Shown piece after piece: positions 1 through 6,013 of a stretch of 64,000 bases of DNA. Source of the DNA: JAEUIE01 sp046350055 (GTDB taxonomy: Bacteria; Planctomycetota; Planctomycetia; Gemmatales; HRBIN36); contig JAXMBC010000001.1 in NCBI GenBank assembly GCA_046350055.1, forward strand, positions 1,798,001 to 1,862,000. The letters are read 5' to 3'. The translations under genes and the position numbers were made by a program. Every line of letters starts with the position of its first letter. Position 1 is the stretch's first letter. Under the pieces are notes generated by a model, which did not search any database, was not told the DNA's origin, and worked only from the letters and a program-made list of their open reading frames with translations.

Positions 1-6
1 AACTCT

Positions 7-591
7 ATGTTGATTCCCATCCCCACTGGTATGAGTTATTCGTCCCAAGTGAGTGGTTCCACCCTCAAGAAAGTGCGTTGCGAGAGTTGTTATCAACATT
101 ACCTGTATCAGATGGCTAGAACAGGAACGGGTTCTGGCACGAGCTTCTTGTTTCTGGATAATGCAGGCGCCGCTCAACACGCTCAATCGGAAGCAACGCA
201 GGACTTGTTGCGTCAGTTAGAAATCACAGTGGACGTGGTGCCTTGTCCGCATTGTGGCTGGTATCAACACGACATGGTGATGACAGCTCGGAGAAGTTAC
301 CTCCGATGGATGGTGAATGTGGGTGCCTGTCTGACATTGGGGATGGTACCTGTCGGCGTGATTGGCAATTTCATGAACACAGATATCGGTCGTCGAGAAC
401 CCGTCATTCCAACAGATTATTTCTGGCTGGCGATTGTTGCTGTGGCCCTTCTTGGTGTCGGCTTCATTGTGGTAAAGCTGTATCTATCATCTCGATATGA
501 TCCCAATGAGCAGGATCCGCAAACTTCCATTGCCCTGGGTCGTCAGCGTGCCATATTGCTGGAAGAGGATCAACCAGTGACGAAGTTGTGA
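7..591 (+). CDS. Zinc-ribbon-like membrane protein, unknown function
   Basis: I do not recognise the family. The 194-residue product has two CxxC pairs, C25/C28 and C80/C83, spaced like the knuckles of a zinc ribbon, followed by two hydrophobic membrane segments at about residues 101-121 and 138-160 and a short charged tail. This suggests a cytoplasmic metal-binding head anchored in the membrane. ATG at 7 is the first visible start, but the frame is open to the window edge, so the true start could lie upstream; ATG at 31 is an alternative. The nearest downstream feature is a mobile RAYT patch, so the neighbours give no hint of function. Confidence 0.6.
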   Translation: MLIPIPTGMSYSSQVSGSTLKKVRCESCYQHYLYQMARTGTGSGTSFLFLDNAGAAQHAQSEATQDLLRQLEITVDVVPCPHCGWYQHDMVMTARRSYLRWMVNVGACLTLGMVPVGVIGNFMNTDIGRREPVIPTDYFWLAIVAVALLGVGFIVVKLYLSSRYDPNEQDPQTSIALGRQRAILLEEDQPVTKL

Positions 592-645
592 CTCAGCTTG
601 TCCGCAGGAAGTGCAAGTCATGCGGAGGTCTCGCTTGATCGAGAG

Positions 646-662
646 TACTCGTTAAGCAGTGC
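646..662 (-). repeat. Half REP-like element downstream of the RAYT gene
   Basis: The 17 bases TACTCGTTAAGCAGTGC match the loop and right arm of the 30-nt hairpins found upstream of the RAYT gene (loop TACT, arm AAGCAGTGC). The left arm, at about 629-645, is degraded. The RAYT gene is therefore bracketed by copies of the same element. Confidence 0.55.
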
Positions 663-696
663 AGGACTTGCTGTGCAGTGAGTCATTGACTGTGAA

Positions 697-1260
697 TCAG
701 GGCAACCAGCTTGGCAGGTTCCGATCTACGCGCATGATGATATCGTCGAGACCGGCCCAATCGCGAGCGCTGGACCATTTCCAGTCAGTGGCGAGTGCAA
801 CCAAGTTGGCTCGCACGGGGTTCAGATGCATATAGTCAACCGTCTGATGCGTAGCTGCAGGTTCGATCTGGTTAGCATCGTACCCCGGCCCCACTTGCCA
901 GAAATGGCGATAGGTACGACGGGCATTGACGACAGTCAACTTCTTGAGGAACACGGGTGCATGGATCGACAAGTAGCGGATGGCTTTCTTGCTGACCGGC
1001 TGCTTGATGGATTGAAGGATGTCATCCATGCGATAGACAGGATGACGGGGACAGATGAGCAAATGCGCATGATCGGGCATGATGACCCAACCCCAGAGAT
1101 CGAAGTCGTGCAGCTTCCGGGCACGCTCGATGGCTTCGATCAGCCAGAGACGGGTGCGATCTTTGTTGAGAAGGGGGATACGACGGTAGGTGGAGAAGGT
1201 GAGGTAGTGGGCATGCCCCGGGATATTGTAATGCTTGATGGTCTTGCGATGGGTTGACAT
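697..1260 (-). mobile_element. REP-associated tyrosine transposase (RAYT, Y1 family)
   Basis: A 187-residue single-strand HUH-type transposase of the IS200-like Y1_Tnp/TnpA-REP family. The HUH metal-binding motif is H64-A-H66 in MPDHAHLLI. The candidate nucleophile is Y143 in YMHLNPVRANLV, and the RAYT-type stretch FWQVGPGYD lies at 120-128. Known RAYTs act on REP palindromes as single-stranded DNA, and such palindromes lie directly upstream of this gene (1331-1360 and 1388-1417), with a half copy downstream. The frame is full length and looks intact. A second, truncated copy of the 5' end lies at 1890-2053. The transcript reads toward the left end of the window. Confidence 0.9.
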
Positions 1261-1330
1261 GAGGTGAAGCTAACTACGGATAGCAACGAATGCAATCAAG
1301 AAACAGTGATGCTGTAGTGATGCTGCTGTG

Positions 1331-1360
1331 GCACTGCTTTCGGTACTCCGCAAGCAGTGC
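1331..1360. repeat. REP-like hairpin 1, copy A
   Basis: Arms GCACTGCTT and AAGCAGTGC form a 9-bp stem. After a T/C mismatch a 3-bp inner stem (CGG/CCG) closes the loop TACT. Copy B at 2124-2153 is identical. Confidence 0.85.
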
Positions 1361-1387
1361 AGGTGTGCAACAGTTTCGCGTGATCCA

Positions 1388-1417
1388 GCACTGCTTAATG
1401 AGTACATGAAGCAGTGC
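1388..1417. repeat. REP-like hairpin 2, copy A (inverted orientation)
   Basis: Same 9-bp arms as hairpin 1. The inner stem is ATG/CAT around loop AGTA, the reverse complement of TACT, so this is the same element in the opposite orientation. Together with hairpin 1 it forms a BIME-like pair in the RAYT leader. Confidence 0.85.
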
Positions 1418-1468
1418 CACGCAAGTCTTTCTCTTTAGAGCAGTGCCACACAGCCGGGTGAGGTCTGG

Positions 1469-1798
1469 CTACTGATTGTCATTCTTGATCGGATCACCTT
1501 GCTTGACTTTCCAGTTGTTCGGCGCTTTCATTTTTTCACGATAGGACTCGCCGCCAAACTCGGCCCACACTGCCAGGCCGATCACCAGAGGTACAGCGGC
1601 AAAGTAGGGAAGCAGGTAAATCAATGACGATTTCCCAAATGTACGGAGATAGATGGGATAGGCGAAGGGAATGAAGAGGCATGCCAGGCCCCAGCCAATG
1701 CTCGTTGAGAATGGCAGCACAACAACAAACCATAATTTGGTGATACAGAACCACCCCACAGCAAAGAGGACGAGCCCGATTCCTATATATTCGGTCAC
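1469..1798 (-). CDS. Small membrane protein between two RAYT-derived repeats
   Basis: A 109-residue hydrophobic protein with about three membrane segments (roughly 3-24, 27-50 and 58-80) and a charged, probably cytoplasmic, C-terminal tail. The start is GTG at 1798, with GGAG six bases upstream on the minus strand, which supports translation from here. I do not recognise the family. Its main interest is location: the gene fills nearly the whole interval between two 359-bp direct repeats (1097-1455 and 1890-2248), so it could be deleted or amplified by recombination between them, or have been carried in with them. Confidence 0.55.
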   Translation of the reverse strand: MTEYIGIGLVLFAVGWFCITKLWFVVVLPFSTSIGWGLACLFIPFAYPIYLRTFGKSSLIYLLPYFAAVPLVIGLAVWAEFGGESYREKMKAPNNWKVKQGDPIKNDNQ

Positions 1799-1831
1799 AA
1801 TATGCTCCAGTTTCGGTTTGGCATGCGGACG

Positions 1832-2053
1832 TCAACGTACATCATCCAAGAGAGACGTGCCACGGAAATCTTGTACACCACTTTTCCACAGATCGAAGTC
1901 GTGCAGCTTCCGGGCACGTTCGATGGATTCAATCAGCCAGAGACGGGTGCGATCTTTGTTTAGGAGAGGAATGCGACGGTAAGTGGAAAAGGTCAGATAA
2001 TGGGCGTGGCCTGGGATATTGTAATGGTTGATGGTCTTGCGATGGGTTGACAT
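1832..2053 (-). pseudogene. Truncated RAYT fragment
   Basis: The first 55 or so residues match the intact RAYT at 697-1260 almost exactly, with changes such as K9 to N. After KLHDFDLW the frame runs into unrelated sequence for 17 residues and stops. The HUH motif and the catalytic tyrosine are missing, so it cannot be an active transposase. Differences from the intact copy within the shared coding part are mostly synonymous, which suggests the copy evolved under protein constraint for some time before it was truncated. Confidence 0.85.
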
Positions 2054-2123
2054 GAGGTGAAGCTAACTACGGATAGCAACGAATGCAATCAAGAAACAGT
2101 GATGCTGTAGTGATGCTGCTGTG

Positions 2124-2153
2124 GCACTGCTTTCGGTACTCCGCAAGCAGTGC
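2124..2153. repeat. REP-like hairpin 1, copy B
   Basis: Identical to 1331-1360: 9-bp arms, inner CGG/CCG stem, loop TACT. Confidence 0.85.
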
Positions 2154-2180
2154 AGGTGTGCAACAGTTTCGCGTGATCCA

Positions 2181-2210
2181 GCACTGCTTAGCGAGTACGC
2201 GAAGCAGTGC
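2181..2210. repeat. REP-like hairpin 2, copy B, with compensatory changes
   Basis: Same arms and AGTA loop as 1388-1417, but the inner stem is GCG/CGC instead of ATG/CAT. Two base pairs have changed on both sides, so pairing is kept. Confidence 0.85.
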
Positions 2211-2280
2211 CACGCAAGTCTTTCTCTTTATAGCAGGGCCACCCAGCCAATCCCCACGCTTTCGCTACCTTGGGGAGTAT

Positions 2281-2853
2281 TTAGATTCTATCTTTCTTAG
2301 CGCGATTACACTTTTCACACAATAGTCTAATATTGCGGGCAGTATTACTTCCGCCTTTGCTAAATGGGATTACATGGTCATATTCAAGATTTTCCTGGGA
2401 TTTGCAAATGACACATGCGCCATTGTCTCTTCGCCAAACAGTAAGTCTTACATTATCAGAGAGAGAGCGCGATCTACTGCTTGTATTTTCGACGACGCGT
2501 ATAGTCACTTGCTTTTTGCAGTATCTGCATTCCCAAGTCATAGATTTGTAACTTGGACTTGCAGAAACAGTATCCCATAAACACTCACCACATCTATAAC
2601 AAGGTTGTGAAGGCTTAGTTTTTTTTTTGCATTCGCGAAGCTTCTGGTTACGAGATATGTATTGTACAATCTCTCTGCTGCGTTTCTCTTGTGCTGTCTT
2701 ATTATTAGTCATTGGCTTGCCCTCTACTAAGAGTATCTCAAACGGTTTGCGTTTGATTAGTTTTAGCATATTTCTTAATTGCTGATAGGAATTAGCACGG
2801 TAGTGTAGATTGAAGAATACTCCTTCCTCGAAAAATGTTACTTTATACTTCAT
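2281..2853 (-). CDS. HNH endonuclease-domain protein with extra zinc ribbon
   Basis: A 190-residue protein. The C-terminal HNH/zinc module has C147/C150, D159-H160, N169/N174, C179/C182 and the closing N183, which is the usual order for McrA-like HNH nucleases. A separate zinc ribbon precedes it (C85/C88 and C109/C112). The N-terminal 50 residues are unrecognised. HNH domains usually nick or cut DNA, but the target here cannot be read from sequence. The gene is visibly AT-richer than its neighbours and sits 33 bp from the RAYT-derived repeat, so recent horizontal acquisition is likely. No methyltransferase or restriction partner is adjacent. Confidence 0.8.
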   Translation of the reverse strand: MKYKVTFFEEGVFFNLHYRANSYQQLRNMLKLIKRKPFEILLVEGKPMTNNKTAQEKRSREIVQYISRNQKLRECKKKTKPSQPCYRCGECLWDTVSASPSYKSMTWECRYCKKQVTIRVVENTSSRSRSLSDNVRLTVWRRDNGACVICKSQENLEYDHVIPFSKGGSNTARNIRLLCEKCNRAKKDRI

Positions 2854-2885
2854 GTGTCACCGGAGTAAATTGCGAATTGTACTTG

Positions 2886-4097
2886 TCATATCAACGATGG
2901 CATCCCCGGGTTTACATCCGGGCCGTAGTAGCGTAGTGTCACCAGCGGTTCGCTTCCGTTGTTGAAATAGGTGACGCCTGCCTTCGCGCGGTCTGCTGTC
3001 ACGAAGACTTCGTCTTCGGTGAGTTCGCCGAAGCGGATCATGGCGGGGGTTTGCAGGGGCAGGTTGCCGATGAGGCCGGAACCCTGGACAGCGACGAGGC
3101 CGTAGCAGCCGTTGTCTTTAATGGTGACGCGGACGCCGGGGTTGATCGTCAGCTCCTTCGCGCTGAACAACTCTTTGCCATTCACTTTGCCATACACGAT
3201 CCACTTATCGACGTAGCCTGCGCTGGCGGTGTCGCCGTCGGGGATGGGTTCCAGGTAGTTGTTCTTCTTGAAGTTCGGATCGACGTTCTTTTCCCAGTCG
3301 AGCTGGTTGACGAGGTAGTCCAGGTCCTTGTGCTTGGCAGGCGGAACATCCTTCACCAGCAGGCTCCAAGGGACGACGCGGCCTTCGACCATGCTTTGGT
3401 ACATGCCGAAGACGTCGGAGCCCCACTGGGGTTCATAGGTGACGAGGGAGCCTGGGGCGTGGAGGACGCAGGGAGGGATGAGCCAGCCGGTGCCGGGTTG
3501 CAGGCGGTAGGCTTTGCTGAAGTTGAGGATGCCGTTGTCGCCTTGGTTCCAGTTCTCCAGGCAGCGGCGGATGTCTTCCTTGGTGGTGCCGGGCTCGAGG
3601 CCCATGAAGGTGTAGGGAAAGTTGTTGCCGATGGAGTTCATCTGCGGGGGGAAGTAGTACGATTCGGGCTTGCCCTGCTGGCCGACGAGTGCGGCTTGCT
3701 CGTCGTTCTGGTGCATGTGGTGGGGGATGGGGCCCATGTTATCGAAGAACTTACTGTAGACGGGCCAGCGCTGGTACTTGTTCCACATCGCTTCGCCGAT
3801 GAAGCGTTTGCCTTCGAGGGCGATGGCTTCCTTCAAGGTGAAGAGGCGTTTGCCGTCTTGCACAATGTAGCTGAGGCCTTCATCGGGTGGGGCCCCTTCG
3901 TTGGCAGCTGGCGTTGTGGAGGAGAACCAGCGTTCGTCGATGCCACCGCGGTGGGCGCCGAGGGCGTAGATGTCAGCGGGGTGAAGCTTTAGTCGGCGGC
4001 CGGGGGTGAGGAAGGAACGGGGGACCCAGGTGGGGGCGAGGCGAACGATGCCTTCGCCGGCTTCGAGGATTTGCTTCACGTCTGCTGCATTCGCCAT
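2886..4097 (-). CDS. Cupin protein, type I phosphomannose isomerase-like
   Basis: A 403-residue protein. A cupin metal site is visible as H127-x-H129-x3-E133 within PIPHHMHQNDEQA, with a likely fourth ligand H213 in LIPPCVLHAPGS, the pattern seen in type I mannose-6-phosphate isomerases and related cupins. A second beta-rich cupin-like half follows from about residue 300. There is no signal peptide, so it is probably cytoplasmic. The substrate cannot be fixed; a sugar-phosphate isomerase or uncharacterised sugar-binding cupin is most likely. ATG at 4097 is a clear start. It is followed at 36 bp by the HNH gene but probably not co-regulated with it, given the composition change. Confidence 0.65.
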   Translation of the reverse strand: MANAADVKQILEAGEGIVRLAPTWVPRSFLTPGRRLKLHPADIYALGAHRGGIDERWFSSTTPAANEGAPPDEGLSYIVQDGKRLFTLKEAIALEGKRFIGEAMWNKYQRWPVYSKFFDNMGPIPHHMHQNDEQAALVGQQGKPESYYFPPQMNSIGNNFPYTFMGLEPGTTKEDIRRCLENWNQGDNGILNFSKAYRLQPGTGWLIPPCVLHAPGSLVTYEPQWGSDVFGMYQSMVEGRVVPWSLLVKDVPPAKHKDLDYLVNQLDWEKNVDPNFKKNNYLEPIPDGDTASAGYVDKWIVYGKVNGKELFSAKELTINPGVRVTIKDNGCYGLVAVQGSGLIGNLPLQTPAMIRFGELTEDEVFVTADRAKAGVTYFNNGSEPLVTLRYYGPDVNPGMPSLI

Positions 4098-4106
4098 GGT
4101 CTTTAG

Positions 4107-4134
4107 TCCTGAGTGCTGAGTCCTGAGTGCTGAG
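4107..4134. repeat. Tandem 14-nt repeat upstream of the cupin gene
   Basis: Two perfect tandem copies of TCCTGAGTGCTGAG, 10 bp upstream of the cupin start codon on its 5' side. Confidence 0.8.
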
Positions 4135-4218
4135 AAAGACGACTTTCATCTTACTGATAGCTGACAGCTAGAAACATCTTGATGGAAGCCGGGGCATGTG
4201 GCAAGGGAAAAGTGTGGA

Positions 4219-4965
4219 TCATCCACCGACACGTTTGACCTGGTAGCCTAGCTTTTGCAGTTCGGTGATAATGCGGTCACGCTGGTCGCCCTGGATTTCA
4301 ATGCGGCGGTCTTTGACGGTGCCACCGGTGCCACACTTCTGCTTGAGCTGGGTAGCAAGAGAGTGCAGGGCAGCATCGTCGAGGGGCGTATCGAAGATGG
4401 TGGTGACGGGTTTGCCCTTGCGGCCTGCGACTTCGCGACCGACTTTCAGGGTGATGGGCTTCCTGCTGGCTGCAGGCGTGGGCGGTGATTCCGGCATAGT
4501 GAGCACCGGTGGCCCCTGGCGAACCCCACCTGTCAGCAGCCTGGCTACGAGTCCTTTCACCTCGGCATCAATCAGTTCGACGACGCCAGGCTGATCGGGA
4601 ACATCCCAGAATTCGACTTGCTCCAGTACGGTGGGGTGGCGTTCGAGAAGAAGCGGCCGATGCTCTGCATCCTGCAGGGCAACGATGCGATGAGCCTGTT
4701 CCAACTCTGAAGCAGTGACGCTGGCAGGCAGGCGAGTGAGTGCGTCGCCAGTGCTGATGCCGCGTGCCTTCAACGCTTCCAGGGCGATGGTGGCGATGGA
4801 GCCGACGTTGTTCACACCCCGTTCCAGTGCAAGTCCACGGGAGGTGGCTAACCAACCGAGCCCCATCTTGCTGGCGACGGCATTAAAGAGCACTTCCGCC
4901 AACCGGCTGCGGTAGTAGTTGCCGGTGCAGAGGAAAAGTACGGTGCGGTGGGTGGGCTTGGCCAT
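4219..4965 (-). CDS. Low-molecular-weight protein phosphatase fused to SUI1/eIF1 domain
   Basis: A 248-residue two-domain protein. Residues 1-145 are an LMW-PTP/arsenate-reductase-like fold with the P-loop C13-T-G-N-Y-Y-R19-S20 (CX5R signature; the usual second Cys is Tyr18 and the usual Pro21 is Arg). The likely acid loop is DVPDQPG at 121-127. A Pro-rich linker (about 150-168) leads to a complete SUI1/YciH-type domain at 169-248, with the diagnostic CGTGGTVKDRRIEIQGD stretch. SUI1 proteins bind the ribosome in initiation; LMW-PTPs dephosphorylate Tyr or reduce arsenate. The reading frame stays open upstream to 5547, but that part has no family resemblance. ATG at 4965 begins directly at the phosphatase domain. 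Fusion of these families is unusual. Confidence 0.85.
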   Translation of the reverse strand: MAKPTHRTVLFLCTGNYYRSRLAEVLFNAVASKMGLGWLATSRGLALERGVNNVGSIATIALEALKARGISTGDALTRLPASVTASELEQAHRIVALQDAEHRPLLLERHPTVLEQVEFWDVPDQPGVVELIDAEVKGLVARLLTGGVRQGPPVLTMPESPPTPAASRKPITLKVGREVAGRKGKPVTTIFDTPLDDAALHSLATQLKQKCGTGGTVKDRRIEIQGDQRDRIITELQKLGYQVKRVGG

Positions 4966-5179
4966 GATGAACTCGTGCAGGTTCTTCCAGATTATGATGC
5001 TGCCCGGTGAATTCCAGCCAGAGGGTGGGCCGGAGTTGGCCTTGACAAAAAAGCAATTCCGGTTATCACCCCCGCTCGAAGTGGGATGCTGTGCCTTCGT
5101 CTTTGAAGGCAACAGCCCGTGTGCCATCGGGGGATGGCGGCAGCTTGCTGCCACGTGTTTCCACAGGGGGGAAGTCGCT

Positions 5180-5950
5180 GTGAATGTTGCCTGTTCCACA
5201 CTCTGTTTCAACCGTCTGCCACTCGATCGCGCCCTCAAGACCATGGAAGAGCTGGCGTTCAGCAAGGTCGATGCGACCATATCGCCCAACAGTCCACACA
5301 TGACGCCTGCTGATGTTGCTGCTGATCCGGCCCGGTGTGCCCGGTTGCTGCGGTACACGTCCTCCGTTGCCCCGGCAGCACTCAACGTGGAATTTGAACC
5401 AAACCTGGACCACGAGACGTTTCTGACACAGTTCGAAGCTATCTGCAAACTGGCCCGCAATCTGGGTGTTGCCACGCTGACGATGCCGGCTGCTCCGGCG
5501 AACAGCAAGTTTGAGGCAGAAGTCGCCCGGCTGACGGAACTGGTCAACCTGGTAGCGCCTTATGGCCTCGTTCTGACCGTGGAGACCCGTATTGGCACTC
5601 TGACCGAGATGCCTGACACGGCGGTCAAGCTATGTGAAAAGGTACCGGGCCTGGGGCTGACGCTGGATCCCAGTCACTACATCTGCGGGCCCAACCAGAA
5701 CAAGACGTACGACCAGGTGTATCCTTATGTGCGGCATGTGCACTTGCGTGATACCGGTCTCAGTCCGGACAAGATGCAGGTCCGGGTGGGGCAGGGTGAG
5801 ATTGAATACAGCCGAATCATCACGTTGCTGGAAAAGCATCACTACGATCGGGTGCTGACAGTCGAGATCATGGACAAGCCCGATAATCCGTTCCCGATGG
5901 AGACAGAAGTGCGGAAGCTGAAGTATCTGCTGGAAAGCCTGGCAGCGTAG
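5180..5950 (+). CDS. Sugar phosphate isomerase/epimerase family protein (TIM barrel)
   Basis: A member of the xylose-isomerase-like TIM-barrel/AP endonuclease 2 superfamily, 256 residues from GTG at 5180. I chose this start because a strong AGGGGGGAA ribosome-binding site lies about eight bases upstream and the barrel begins immediately after it. Upstream in-frame sequence overlaps the divergent phosphatase gene and looks non-coding. Metal-ligand-type residues occur in VETRIGT, LTLDPSHY, HVHLRDTG and VEIMD, as in this superfamily. Substrate unknown. It is transcribed divergently from the phosphatase-SUI1 gene, with about 214 bp between the two starts. Confidence 0.8.
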   Translation: MNVACSTLCFNRLPLDRALKTMEELAFSKVDATISPNSPHMTPADVAADPARCARLLRYTSSVAPAALNVEFEPNLDHETFLTQFEAICKLARNLGVATLTMPAAPANSKFEAEVARLTELVNLVAPYGLVLTVETRIGTLTEMPDTAVKLCEKVPGLGLTLDPSHYICGPNQNKTYDQVYPYVRHVHLRDTGLSPDKMQVRVGQGEIEYSRIITLLEKHHYDRVLTVEIMDKPDNPFPMETEVRKLKYLLESLAA

Positions 5951-5965
5951 TCACCAACAAGAAAA

Positions 5966-6001
5966 CGAACACAGGCCAGTCAGATGACTGGCCTGTGTTC
6001 G
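5966..6001 (-). terminator. Intrinsic terminator of the WxxGxW repeat gene
   Basis: A perfect 16-bp inverted repeat (5966-5981 with 5986-6001, loop AGAT). Read on the minus strand it is followed by CGTTTTCTTG, so it fits termination of the gene ending at 6014. It lies between convergent genes and may also slow transcription from the left. Confidence 0.8.
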
Positions 6002-6013
6002 TTATGTGATCGG

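Larger units (their letters stand above)
1097..1455. repeat. 359-bp direct repeat, copy A (RAYT 5' end plus REP leader)
   Basis: Matches 1890-2248 without gaps at a constant offset of 793. It covers the first 55 or so codons of the RAYT gene and about 195 bp of leader. In the leader the copies differ at only seven sites, four of which are compensatory changes in one hairpin; the coding part differs more, mostly at silent sites. Confidence 0.9.
1890..2248. repeat. 359-bp direct repeat, copy B
   Basis: Second copy of 1097-1455. It ends abruptly at about 1890, inside the RAYT reading frame, at the join to unrelated sequence. Confidence 0.9.

Noticed and set aside
2083..2325. Short plus-strand frames over the RAYT leader repeat
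   Set aside because: They cross the palindromes, lack a ribosome-binding site and have no counterpart conserved as protein.
3051..3992. 313-codon frame on the plus strand
   Set aside because: Antisense to the cupin gene; low-complexity Val/Ala/Gly-rich translation typical of a shadow.
4966..5547. N-terminal extension of the phosphatase-SUI1 frame
   Set aside because: Its translation has no family resemblance and overlaps the sugar isomerase gene; ATG 4965 begins at the phosphatase domain.
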